Shown one piece after another: positions 50,463 through 59,292 of a DNA stretch of 64,000 bases (the first letter of the stretch is position 1; each line of letters starts with the position of its first letter). This DNA comes from Lachnospiraceae bacterium (GTDB taxonomy: Bacteria > Bacillota > Clostridia > Lachnospirales > Lachnospiraceae): NCBI GenBank assembly GCA_017469945.1, contig JAFUFI010000031.1:17930-81929 (forward strand). Direction: 5' to 3'. Made by a program: the position numbers and the translations under genes. The notes under the pieces were generated by a model. It saw only the letters and a program-made list of their open reading frames with translations. It was not told the DNA's origin and did not search any database.

Positions 50463-51341
50463 ATGCATTTTATTGATGCAAAAGCGATCCTGACCGGCCA
50501 CGGCGGATATTATGGAATGAATATATATCGGGGATGTACTCACGGCTGCATATACTGTGACAGCAGGAGCAGGTGCTATCATTTCACGCATCCTTTTGAA
50601 GATATAGAGGTAAAACAGAATGCGCCGGAGCTTCTGGAAAAGGCGTTGAGATCGAAAAGAAAAAAGTGCATGATTGGAACAGGTTCGATGTCGGATCCGT
50701 ATATGCATTGTGAAGAAAACTTGAGGCTGACAAGACGATGCCTGGAGATCATTCTGAAAAATGGTTTTGGCCTTGCGATTCAGACAAAATCAGACTGCAT
50801 TCTTCGGGATATTGACCTGCTTTCTGAAATAAACCGGTCAGCAAAGTGCGTGGTGCAAATAACGCTAACTACTTATGACGATGATCTGTGCCGGATAATA
50901 GAGCCGAATGTCTGCGATACAAAGCGGCGGATCGAAGTCCTGGAAGAAATGCAGAAAAGAGGTATACCAACAATAGTATGGCTTACTCCGATACTTCCTT
51001 TTATCAATGATACAAAAGAAAACATTACTGCTATTTTGAATGAGTGTGTACGAGTAGGCGTAAAGGGTGTTATAGATTTTGGCATGGGGCTGACTCTTCG
51101 AGAAGGAGACAGGGAATACTATTACGCTGCGCTTGATAAACATTTTCCAGGCATGAAAGAACGGTACATTAAACGATATGGGAATGCTTATGAGCTGCCG
51201 AGTCCGAATGCGAAAGAATTAACAGAGCTTTTTCGGAGTATCTGTAATGATAACGGAATCCTGTCAAATCCGGATGAGTGCTTTGGCTTTATGCAGGAAT
51301 TTCCGGATAAGTATACGCAGATGAGTATATTTGATCTTTAA
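50463..51341 (+). CDS. SPL-family radical SAM protein
   Basis: A 292-residue radical SAM enzyme with the [4Fe-4S] motif RGCTHGCIYC (CxxxCxxC, about residues 22-31). It contains GTGSMSDPYMHCEENLRLTR and IQTKSDCILRDIDLL, which match the SPL (spore photoproduct lyase-like) group, although the short form here is likely a different enzyme (Rv2578c-like). It starts at ATG 50463. Substrate unknown. It does not overlap its neighbours. Confidence 0.85.
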   Translation: MHFIDAKAILTGHGGYYGMNIYRGCTHGCIYCDSRSRCYHFTHPFEDIEVKQNAPELLEKALRSKRKKCMIGTGSMSDPYMHCEENLRLTRRCLEIILKNGFGLAIQTKSDCILRDIDLLSEINRSAKCVVQITLTTYDDDLCRIIEPNVCDTKRRIEVLEEMQKRGIPTIVWLTPILPFINDTKENITAILNECVRVGVKGVIDFGMGLTLREGDREYYYAALDKHFPGMKERYIKRYGNAYELPSPNAKELTELFRSICNDNGILSNPDECFGFMQEFPDKYTQMSIFDL

Positions 51342-51387
51342 TGATTTGAGTATACTTGTGAAGTGATATGAATCATGGGAGGATGGA

Positions 51388-52206
51388 ATGGTACAGGATA
51401 TTTATCCAAGTAAATTAAAAAACGAATACTATAATTACGAGATAAGAGATAATGATCTTTTACTTGTATTTAACTGCGAAGGCAAAATTATTGTTTCAGA
51501 AAAAGAGGGCAGGGCTGTTTTCCTTACGGGAAAAGATTGTGGTGCAAAAGACGTTGTATATCTGTTTTCCCTTGATGATACAAGGTTCTTTTTGAAATTA
51601 GGGGATGAAGCTTTCGAGAAAAACGGCTTTGATAGTTATTCTGTCAGAGAAGTGCGAGAGAAGTTTTCGCAAAAGGATGTCTTTGTGATATTTACCGGTT
51701 ATCATTTGTGGAAATGGTACAATGATAATAAATTCTGTGGTAAATGTGGAGCACGTTTGAAGATTGATGAAAAGGAGAGGGCCTTGAAATGCCCTGACTG
51801 CGGTAATATTATATATCCCAGGATCAATCCGGCGGTTATAGTTGGCGTTATAAATGGCGATCAGCTTCTGCTTACAAAATACCGAACAGGATTTTCACAT
51901 AATGCACTTGTGGCCGGATTCGCCGAAATCGGAGAGACGCTTGAAGAGACCGTAGCAAGGGAAGTTATGGAGGAAACCGGGATTACCGTCAAAAATATAA
52001 GGTATTATAAATCACAGCCCTGGGGAATGGCGGAAGATCTTCTTGTAGGTTTTTATTGTGAAGCCGATGGAGACACTAAGATCCATATGGATGAAAACGA
52101 GCTGAAATATGCCGCCTGGGTAAAGAGGGAAGATATTGTTCTTCAGCCAAACAATTTAAGTCTTACCAATGAAATGATGAAAGTATTTAAGGAGTCGGGG
52201 AGATAA
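51388..52206 (+). CDS. nudC: NADH pyrophosphatase-type Nudix hydrolase
   Basis: A 272-residue NudC-like protein. A zinc ribbon CGKCGARL...CPDCGNIIYPR (about 113-140) precedes the Nudix box GFAEIGETLEETVAREVMEETGI (about 172-194, seen as GETLEETVAREVMEETG). The NudC hallmark SQPW is present at about 210 but is followed by GMA instead of the usual PFP. It would hydrolyse NAD(H) or remove NAD caps from RNA. GGGAGGA precedes the ATG. It ends 3 bases before the ABC exporter pair. Confidence 0.9.
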   Translation: MVQDIYPSKLKNEYYNYEIRDNDLLLVFNCEGKIIVSEKEGRAVFLTGKDCGAKDVVYLFSLDDTRFFLKLGDEAFEKNGFDSYSVREVREKFSQKDVFVIFTGYHLWKWYNDNKFCGKCGARLKIDEKERALKCPDCGNIIYPRINPAVIVGVINGDQLLLTKYRTGFSHNALVAGFAEIGETLEETVAREVMEETGITVKNIRYYKSQPWGMAEDLLVGFYCEADGDTKIHMDENELKYAAWVKREDIVLQPNNLSLTNEMMKVFKESGR

Positions 52207-52209
52207 CGC

Positions 52210-54051
52210 ATGGCAGTTAATAAAACTAAACAGGATGGAAAACGCCCAAGAAGGGATACGATCAAGAATTTATGGTTTGCGCTTAAACTGACAGCCGGAA
52301 TCAGCCCGGGATTTATAGTGCATACCTTTATAATGTGGCTTATAGGCCAGAGTGAATGGGTATTCTTTGATGGTGTTTTTATGAAGGTTATCGTAAATTC
52401 ACTGTCGGAGGGTAGGGAGTTTAAGAGTATTCTTAAGTTTATTCTTATATGCGGCGCGATTTTCTGCGCCCTGGCGGTTTATACGGGATACGTGGACAAT
52501 GTTGTCTATCCACTTAAGAAAAACAGGCTCTACGGAGGAATTTACAAAAAGCTGTATGAAAAGGCTAAAAATGTAGAGCTTGAATGCTACGAAAACCCTG
52601 ATTTTTACAATCGATATACTATGGCGATTGATGGGGCGGAAGAGAAGGTTTCCGCTATCATCAGAGGACTTATAGGTGCCCTGATAGGCACAGCGGCTTC
52701 GGTATCGGTCTTTTATATGATGTACAAGATCGATCATTTTGCTATGCTCTTTATTATTTCACCGCTTATCGGTAATTTCGTCTTCGGAAATCTCAAGAAT
52801 AAGTTCGAATATAAGAGATATCAGGAACAGGTGCCCAATGAGAAGGTTTTAAATTATGTGAGCCGCATGATGTATCTTCCCGACGGAGCCAAAGAGATAA
52901 GGCTTTCAAATGTGTTCTCTCTTTTCAGAAAGCAGTATGGCGAGGCCACAAACGACAATGTGAAGATCGCTAAAAAGTACGCATTTAGAAATGCCAATAT
53001 GAACTTTTGGCGTATCACATTTACTTTTACCGTTATATTTGAAGGCGTTCTTTTGTACGCAATATACAGGAATCGCGTGACGGGAAGCGTATCCCTTGCA
53101 GACCTTACAATCATGACCAGCCTTATGGTGGCTATGACATGGATCCTTATCAGAGTTTTTGAGAATATAATGGAGGTACTCAAAAACGGTTTATTCCTTA
53201 ATAATCTCAGGGGCTTTCTTGAGTACGAAGAAAAGATTCCGGAAGATTATGACGGCGAGATACCCGATGGTGATTTCAAGAGTCTTGAGTTTAGAAATGT
53301 ATCGTTTTCATATAAAGATAAAGAAACTATAAGCAATCTTTCTTTTAAGATAAACAATGGAGAAATTGCAGCCCTTGTGGGTCATAACGGCGCCGGAAAA
53401 ACTACGATCATTAAACTTATGTTAAGGCTTTATGACCCGGATAAGGGAGAGATTCTTTATAACGGAAAGAATATAAAATCATACAACCTTAAAGCATACA
53501 GAGATATTTTTGCCACCACATTTCAGGATTTTAAGCTTTTCGGAATGACGGTAAAAGAAAATGTGCTTATGGGAAGGCACTACGAAAATGAGGATGAGCT
53601 TGTAAAAGAGGCCCTTAAAATAGCTGACGTTTTAGAGCGTATAGAAAAGCTAACCGATGGTATATACTCCGTAATGACCAAGGAGTTTGATGAGGATGGC
53701 TGCGTGCTCTCGGGAGGTGAGAGCCAGAAGATTGCCGTTGCAAGAACCTTTTTAAAGAATGCGCCTATGAAGATTTTTGACGAGCCATCGAGCGCCCTTG
53801 ACCCTATAGCCGAGTACGAGCTCTTTAACAGTATAATCGGGGAAGGCGCGGACCACACCATGCTCTTTATTTCTCACAGGCTCTCTTCGGTTAAAAACTG
53901 CGATAAAGTTTTTATGCTTGAAAACGGAACTCTTATAGAAGAGGGAACCCATAAAGAGCTTATGGAGAAAAACGGCAGTTATGCCGCTATGTACAAGAAA
54001 CAGGCGATGAACTACCTCGCGATAGAAAACGAAGAGGAGGTGATCGCTTAA
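52210..54051 (+). CDS. ABC transporter, ATP-binding and permease half 1
   Basis: A 613-residue exporter half-transporter. Six membrane helices lie in about residues 20-340. The nucleotide-binding domain has Walker A GHNGAGKTTI (about 395-404), Q-loop TTFQDFKLF, signature LSGGESQKIA, Walker B MKIFDEPSSALDP and the switch His in FISHRLSS. All catalytic residues are intact. Its stop overlaps the next gene start by one base, so the two form a heterodimeric exporter. Substrate (peptide, lipid or drug) is unknown. Confidence 0.93.
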   Translation: MAVNKTKQDGKRPRRDTIKNLWFALKLTAGISPGFIVHTFIMWLIGQSEWVFFDGVFMKVIVNSLSEGREFKSILKFILICGAIFCALAVYTGYVDNVVYPLKKNRLYGGIYKKLYEKAKNVELECYENPDFYNRYTMAIDGAEEKVSAIIRGLIGALIGTAASVSVFYMMYKIDHFAMLFIISPLIGNFVFGNLKNKFEYKRYQEQVPNEKVLNYVSRMMYLPDGAKEIRLSNVFSLFRKQYGEATNDNVKIAKKYAFRNANMNFWRITFTFTVIFEGVLLYAIYRNRVTGSVSLADLTIMTSLMVAMTWILIRVFENIMEVLKNGLFLNNLRGFLEYEEKIPEDYDGEIPDGDFKSLEFRNVSFSYKDKETISNLSFKINNGEIAALVGHNGAGKTTIIKLMLRLYDPDKGEILYNGKNIKSYNLKAYRDIFATTFQDFKLFGMTVKENVLMGRHYENEDELVKEALKIADVLERIEKLTDGIYSVMTKEFDEDGCVLSGGESQKIAVARTFLKNAPMKIFDEPSSALDPIAEYELFNSIIGEGADHTMLFISHRLSSVKNCDKVFMLENGTLIEEGTHKELMEKNGSYAAMYKKQAMNYLAIENEEEVIA

Positions 54052-55883
54052 TGAAGTATGTACCAAAGGAAGAAAAATTAAAAACAAAGCAGTCCGTAAA
54101 AACTGTGTTTGCCAACAATTTTTATATGCTCGGACTTATCTTTAAAGCATCCCCTTCTTTAGTCTTATGCCAGGCTACGGATGCTGTAAGAGGACAGTTA
54201 TCAATATTTTTTGAGCACACGGTTTTGATCGGATATGTACTTGAGGCGGCAGAGTTCGGTTACCCTTTTAAACACGTAGCGGGAATCATACTGCTTCTTG
54301 CGGCTCTTATAACCATTGGCATGGTCTTCACCGTATATCAGGCCGATTATGTAGGCCCGAAGGAAAGCCCGAAGGTTCGCCAAAAGATTAAAATGATGCT
54401 GTACGAAAAAGCAAGGGATATGGATCTTGAATGTTATGACGATCCCGAGTTTTACAACAGCCAGGTGCTTGCCATATCGCAGATTGATACTCAGATAGAA
54501 AGAGTAATCAAGTTCTTGATCGATACCTTAAGCGGACTTGCGGCTTTTGTTACTACAGCCATTTATTTTATTTACAAGGATAAGACGGCAATCCTTTTTG
54601 CAGTGGGCGCATTTGTGCTGTCCATGATTTTTGAACAGCTTTATAACAAGCAAAACTATCTTGCAAAGATTGAGAGTATTCCAAATACAAGAAAAAGGGA
54701 TTATTTAAAAAGAGTTTATTATCTAAACGATTACGCCAAGGAAATCAGGCTGAATCCCGGTGTTTCGGATATTCTTAACGACGGATTTGAGAAGGCCAAT
54801 GACGAGGTCTATAAGATTGAAAAGAAATATGCCTTAAAGAAGTGGTTTTTCGGATTTATGAGGCGGTATGTATCCAACAGCTTTTTTGCGGATGTTTTGT
54901 TTATAGGATATCTTGTATATCAGGCTGCGGTACTTCACAGCATTTCTTTCAGTACGGTTGCGATCCTTTACGGTTCCTTCGGAAGGCTGAAAAACAGCAT
55001 GAGAGTTTTCTCGGAGACATATCCTTTTGCTTGTGAAACCAGTTTATATGTCAGCAAGATTCGTGAGTTTTTAAATTATAAGCCGAAGATTGTTTCAAAT
55101 GAAAATCTCGATGTAGCGAAAAATGCTAAAGAGATTGAACTTGAAAATGTATCCTTCGCTTACGGAAAGAGCGAGGATATGATTATAAAAGACATGGACC
55201 TGCATATTAAGCCGGGCGAGAAAATAGCTCTTGTCGGATATAACGGCGCGGGTAAAACGACGCTTGTTAAGCTCCTGATGAGGTTATACGACACTAAGGG
55301 CGGTAGTATAAAGGCTGACGGAAGGGATATTAAAGATTACGACACTAAAAAGTACCGTGATTCCATCGGAACCGTATTCCAGGATTTCCAGATTTTTGCC
55401 GGAACCGTGAAAGAAAACGTTGTGCTTGACGTTGCGGATGATATTAATGAAAGCGGCATCAAAAAAGCGCTCGAGGAAAGCGGACTTTTAGAACGGATAG
55501 AAAGATTTGGCGAGGGCCTTAATACGGAACTTACAACAGAGTTTTCGGATAAAGGCGTTAATCTATCCGGAGGAGAGAGCCAGAAGCTTGCGATTTCAAG
55601 AGTTTTTTATAAGGACGCGGGGCTGATGATACTTGATGAACCTTCAAGCGCTCTTGACCCGATTGCTGAGTATCAGCTTAACCATGCGATGCTTGAGGCG
55701 ACGGGGAATAAGACAGTTATATTTATATCCCACAGACTTTCAACAACAAGGATAGCCGATAGGATAATAATGCTTGAAAACGGTAAGATAGTTGAGCAGG
55801 GAACTCACGAAGAGCTGCTTTCAATGAACGGAAAGTACGCACAGATGTGGAAAGTTCAGGCGGGAGCATATATAGCGGTATAA
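54051..55883 (+). CDS. ABC transporter, ATP-binding and permease half 2
   Basis: A 610-residue partner of the gene above. Membrane helices lie in about 30-330. The ATPase domain has GYNGAGKTTLVKLL, VFQDFQIFAGTV, LSGGESQKLAISRVF, GLMILDEPSSALDP and FISHRLST, again intact, so both sites could be active. It is closed by a bidirectional terminator 3 bases after the stop. No substrate gene such as a precursor peptide was seen in the flanking sequence. Confidence 0.93.
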   Translation: MKYVPKEEKLKTKQSVKTVFANNFYMLGLIFKASPSLVLCQATDAVRGQLSIFFEHTVLIGYVLEAAEFGYPFKHVAGIILLLAALITIGMVFTVYQADYVGPKESPKVRQKIKMMLYEKARDMDLECYDDPEFYNSQVLAISQIDTQIERVIKFLIDTLSGLAAFVTTAIYFIYKDKTAILFAVGAFVLSMIFEQLYNKQNYLAKIESIPNTRKRDYLKRVYYLNDYAKEIRLNPGVSDILNDGFEKANDEVYKIEKKYALKKWFFGFMRRYVSNSFFADVLFIGYLVYQAAVLHSISFSTVAILYGSFGRLKNSMRVFSETYPFACETSLYVSKIREFLNYKPKIVSNENLDVAKNAKEIELENVSFAYGKSEDMIIKDMDLHIKPGEKIALVGYNGAGKTTLVKLLMRLYDTKGGSIKADGRDIKDYDTKKYRDSIGTVFQDFQIFAGTVKENVVLDVADDINESGIKKALEESGLLERIERFGEGLNTELTTEFSDKGVNLSGGESQKLAISRVFYKDAGLMILDEPSSALDPIAEYQLNHAMLEATGNKTVIFISHRLSTTRIADRIIMLENGKIVEQGTHEELLSMNGKYAQMWKVQAGAYIAV

Positions 55884-55920
55884 AAAAGGGGCATGAATCA
55901 AATGATTCATGCCTCTTTTA
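55884..55920. terminator. Bidirectional terminator
   Basis: A near-perfect 11-bp stem GGCATGAATCA (55890-55900) and TGATTCATGCC (55903-55913) has a 2-base loop. It is flanked by A-runs on the left and TCTTTTA on the right, so it serves the exporter and the minus-strand AIM24 gene. Confidence 0.88.
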
Positions 55921-55938
55921 TTGTTTAGTTTGTAAACA

Positions 55939-56617
55939 TTAGTTCTTTCCGGGAAGGTAAGGAGCCAGAGTACCTGCCATCTGAGATACAGGCATAGTCT
56001 GAAGCCAAATATGTCCGGGACCGGTGATAACTGTGTTGAAAAGTCCTTCACCGCCGAACAATACATTCTTGACACCGGATACGGTCTGGATGTCGATGCT
56101 GCAGGTTTCGCTCATAGCTGCGAGATATCCGTTATCAAGGATCATTTTCTCGCCGGCCTGAAGCTCGTACTCCTTGATATATCCGTCGAACTCAAGGAAT
56201 GCTGTTCCCTGGCCGCTGAGCTTCTGCATAATGAATCCTTCACCACCAAAGAAGCCTGCGCCGACTTTCTTCTGGAAGAATACGGAAAGCTCTACAGAAG
56301 ATTCTGAAGCAAGGAAAGCCTTCTTCTGAGCAACGATGCCATTGCCGGGACCGATCTCGAAAGCTCTGATGATCCGGGGAAGCTTGATGCGAATGCGATC
56401 ATTCCCTGTCCGCCTTCTGCTGTGTAGCGGTTCTGGAAAAGGCTCTCTCCTGAGAAAGCTCTTCCAAGCATTTTTCCTACACCACCGTTTGAAGAAGTCT
56501 CCATCTTCATGTTGGGAGACATCCAGCTCATTGCGCCGCTTTCGTGATCATTGTTTCACCATTTTCGAGTGTACAGATCACTACCGGTAACGGCTCACCT
56601 TCAATTGAATACTGCAT
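55939..56617 (-). pseudogene. AIM24/TIGR00266 family protein with two frameshifts
   Basis: The AIM24-type sequence is clear but spread over three frames. The start (ATG 56615-56617, with GGAGG 8 bases upstream) reads MQYSIEGEPLPVV to NGETMIT. At about 56543 one base is missing, since restoring it gives ITESGAMSWMSP. A second single-base deletion near 56371 separates FASSFPGS from IRAFEIGPGNG. The last part (QKLSGQGTAFLEFDGY to LPGKN) is in the third frame. Corrected, the protein would be 226 residues. The family is of unknown function and is thought to bind membranes or metabolites. Real decay or sequencing error is undecided. Confidence 0.88.
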
Positions 56618-56671
56618 TAGAAATACCTCCTTAAGGATTTTTTTATACCGAAAATCATTATATCATATTTT

Positions 56672-56700
56672 TGACACAGGGGGACGGGGTTTCTGTGTCA
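56672..56700. repeat. GC-rich palindromic repeat, copy a
   Basis: A single unit with ends TGACACAG and CTGTGTCA around core GGGACGGGGTTT. It lies in the divergent gap between the AIM24 gene and the GH43 gene, in front of both starts. It belongs to a family of five copies within 6.7 kb. Confidence 0.8.
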
Positions 56701-56830
56701 TTTTCAGAAAATAACAAAATTTGAACAGTAGATGACAGTATTTAATAAGTTTTATGTGAAAATATATGGCAAGATATACCCTAGAGACTTATGTAACAAT
56801 TAAAGATTTTATATTTCAGAGGAACAAAAA

Positions 56831-57811
56831 ATGAGAAAAAACGAAAGAAAGCCTTTAGTAACAAATATTTACACCGCAGACCCTTCTGCACATGTATTTG
56901 ACGGAAAAATTTATATTTATCCCTCCCACGATTTCGACTGGGATTGTCCCGAAGATGATGATGGAGAGCAGTATAAAATGGAGGATTACCACATCCTTTC
57001 CATGGACTCTCTTGACAGCGAGTGCGTTGACAACGGTGTAGCGCTCCACGAGAAAGATGTTCCCTGGGTAAGCAGACAGCTTTGGGCACCTGATGCTGTC
57101 AAGGTAAACGGCAAGTATTATCTTGTTTTCCCCGCAAAGGACAAGGACGGAATCTTCCGTATCGGCGTAGCTGAGTCCGATTCACCTGTAGGACCTTTTA
57201 AGCCCCAGGCAAACTACGTTGAGGGGAGCTACAGTATCGACCCCGCAGTGCTCCTTGATGACGACGGAAGAATCTATTGCTATAACGGCGGTCTTTGGGG
57301 CGGACAGCTTGAGATGTGGCAGTCAGGAAGCTACAATCCCAATGAGCATCGCCCCGAGGGAGATGAGCCTTCACTTGGCCCCCTCTTTGCCGAGTTTAAA
57401 GAGGATATGTCAGGATTCAAGGCTGCGCCCAAGATGGTTCAGATTCTTGATGAGAACGGAGAAGTAATCAAAGCCGGAGATGAGGACAGAAGATACTTCG
57501 AAGGACCTTGGATGCACAAGTTTAACGGAAAGTATTATCTTTCTTACTCAACCGGTACAACACATTATCTCTGCTATGCAGAGGGTGACAGCCCTGCAGG
57601 CCCCTTCACATACAAGGGAAGAATCATGGAGCCCGTTATCGGATGGACAACCCATCATTCAATCGTAGAAATCGACGGTGAGTGGTATTTGTTCTATCAC
57701 GATGCTGAGTTCTCAGGTGGTGTTTCTCACAAGAGATGTGTTAAGTACACCAAGTTAAATATTCATGAGGATGGAACTATCGATACGATCCACCCTTACG
57801 ACCATAACTAA
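56831..57811 (+). CDS. Glycoside hydrolase family 43 enzyme
   Basis: A 326-residue GH43 beta-propeller enzyme, likely an arabinanase, arabinofuranosidase or xylosidase. The catalytic base Asp is in YTADPSAHVF (about 14-23), the pKa-modulating Asp in YSIDPAVLLDDDG, and the acid Glu in YFEGPWMHKFNGKYYLSY. It has no signal peptide, so it would act on oligosaccharides taken into the cell. AGAGGA precedes the ATG. The galactanase at 2800 and sugar-binding protein at the left edge suggest a shared diet of plant cell-wall glycans. Confidence 0.92.
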   Translation: MRKNERKPLVTNIYTADPSAHVFDGKIYIYPSHDFDWDCPEDDDGEQYKMEDYHILSMDSLDSECVDNGVALHEKDVPWVSRQLWAPDAVKVNGKYYLVFPAKDKDGIFRIGVAESDSPVGPFKPQANYVEGSYSIDPAVLLDDDGRIYCYNGGLWGGQLEMWQSGSYNPNEHRPEGDEPSLGPLFAEFKEDMSGFKAAPKMVQILDENGEVIKAGDEDRRYFEGPWMHKFNGKYYLSYSTGTTHYLCYAEGDSPAGPFTYKGRIMEPVIGWTTHHSIVEIDGEWYLFYHDAEFSGGVSHKRCVKYTKLNIHEDGTIDTIHPYDHN

Positions 57812-57813
57812 AA

Positions 57814-57866
57814 AATGCCCCCCCGGGGACGGAGGTGGTGTGTCATTTTTCCTCCCCGGGGTGCAT
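57814..57866. repeat. GC-rich palindromic repeat, copy b
   Basis: A diverged copy with ATGCCCC ends and core GGGGACGGAGGTGG, followed by GTGTCA. The two outer arms pair around it, so it could act as a bidirectional terminator. It lies in the gap between the converging GH43 and glycosyltransferase genes. Confidence 0.75.
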
Positions 57867-57904
57867 AACATCAAGAAGTACCGGATCATATATTTTTTTC
57901 TCCT

Positions 57905-59008
57905 CTATGATACTTTATTCTCAAGCATCTGGATTGTACTGCAGTCTTTATGCGGTATGGGTTTCCATTTATAATTCCGGCTAAATAAGGCAGGAACGGC
58001 AAAGAACATTGATACTATGCAGAAAAACGGAAACATAAACAGTGTTGTCAGGTTTTTAAGCGGATTCATTTTCTGACGGCAGAAGAGGATGATGGTTACG
58101 GGCAAAATACTTACCCATATAACGCCGATGTTTATGAGCAGGTCTATCATAAACCAAAAAGGTCCTCCGGTCACCAGATTAAGAAAGCTCTTTATAATAC
58201 AACCGACTAATGAAGTGAGAAGAACAGGGTTAAGTAAAAGGTCAGCTATCATCTTAAAAGCATTTCCGCGAAGGACGGGTATTTTTTTGATAAATTTGGG
58301 AAGATACATTTTCAAAACCTGGTATCCGCCGACAGACCACCTGTAGCGCTGACAAAGTCCTGTCTTAAGATCAACGGGCTGTTCGTCATAAAACAGCGCA
58401 TAAGGAGCTATGATACATTTCTTTCCGGCAAGTACCATCTGACAGGTGAATTCGATATCTTCAAGTAGAGTATAGGTCTGCCATCCGTCTTCAAGGGCAC
58501 TCATTTTTACCGCAAAGCCGGTTCCGCTTATAGTTGCGGGCAGTCCCATAGTCGAATGGGGAAGATTCTGGCATATCATTATCTGGTACCAGTACGCACC
58601 GAATAATTCCGAAACTCCGTTTTCGTGATAATTCTTGGAATGACGGAATCCCTGAGCCATATCTGCACCGCTTTGCAGAGCGGCATTTATCTCTTTTAAA
58701 AAGTCCTTTCCCGCAACATTGTCGGCATCAAAGACGCAAAGAGCATCAAATTCTCCGGGATACTCGCGCTTTATTTCATTGATACCGAATTTTAAAGCAT
58801 CCCCCTTAGATCTTTCATTGGAGTTATTTCTCATAAAAACGGTTGCGCCGTGCTCTATTGCAACAACTGCGGTATTATCTGTACAATTGTGGGCTACAAC
58901 AAATACTTTGTATTTATCTTTGGGGTAATTCAAAGCCTGTAGACTGTCAAGAAGGTTTCCTATAACCCTTTCTTCGTTTCTTGCGCAAACGATGATCGCA
59001 TAATTCAT
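57905..59008 (-). CDS. Membrane-associated family 2 glycosyltransferase
   Basis: A 367-residue processive-type GT2 enzyme. Its GT-A domain starts IIVCARNEERVIGNLLDSL (about 5-23). Metal-binding DAD lies in CVFDADNVAG (about 90-99), the acceptor Asp/Glu in LLEDIEF (about 184-190), and the QxxRW motif in QRYRWSVGG (about 222-230). C-terminal membrane helices cover about 255-350. Such enzymes build extracellular polysaccharide or surface glycans. No other glycan gene is clustered with it. Confidence 0.92.
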   Translation of the reverse strand: MNYAIIVCARNEERVIGNLLDSLQALNYPKDKYKVFVVAHNCTDNTAVVAIEHGATVFMRNNSNERSKGDALKFGINEIKREYPGEFDALCVFDADNVAGKDFLKEINAALQSGADMAQGFRHSKNYHENGVSELFGAYWYQIMICQNLPHSTMGLPATISGTGFAVKMSALEDGWQTYTLLEDIEFTCQMVLAGKKCIIAPYALFYDEQPVDLKTGLCQRYRWSVGGYQVLKMYLPKFIKKIPVLRGNAFKMIADLLLNPVLLTSLVGCIIKSFLNLVTGGPFWFMIDLLINIGVIWVSILPVTIILFCRQKMNPLKNLTTLFMFPFFCIVSMFFAVPALFSRNYKWKPIPHKDCSTIQMLENKVS

Positions 59009-59202
59009 GGGTTCTGCTGCGGGATATTGTTTCTTTTTTGCAGAAGATACCTATTATGTCACATACCATAATCTAGGTGTAATAGATAAAAACAATTGAA
59101 ATCATTATATTTGAAATAACATTTAAAACTGTAATATACATAACGTCCCTCCGATTTGTTATGTCTATTATACTACATATGAATCTTAAAATAGTATTGA
59201 AG

Positions 59203-59292
59203 AAAAAATGACCCCCCGGGACGGGGTTGGTGTGTCATTTTCTGAATATTCTGACAATGACACACCAACCCCGTCCCGGGGGGTCATTTTTT
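59203..59292. repeat. GC-rich palindromic repeat, copy c, long inverted pair
   Basis: Two perfectly complementary 37-base arms (59203-59239 and 59256-59292) with a 16-base loop contain the core GACGGGGTTGGTGTGTCA and its reverse complement. The outer ends are A-rich and T-rich, and the right arm overlaps the glgX stop codon, so it would also end glgX transcription. Confidence 0.95.
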
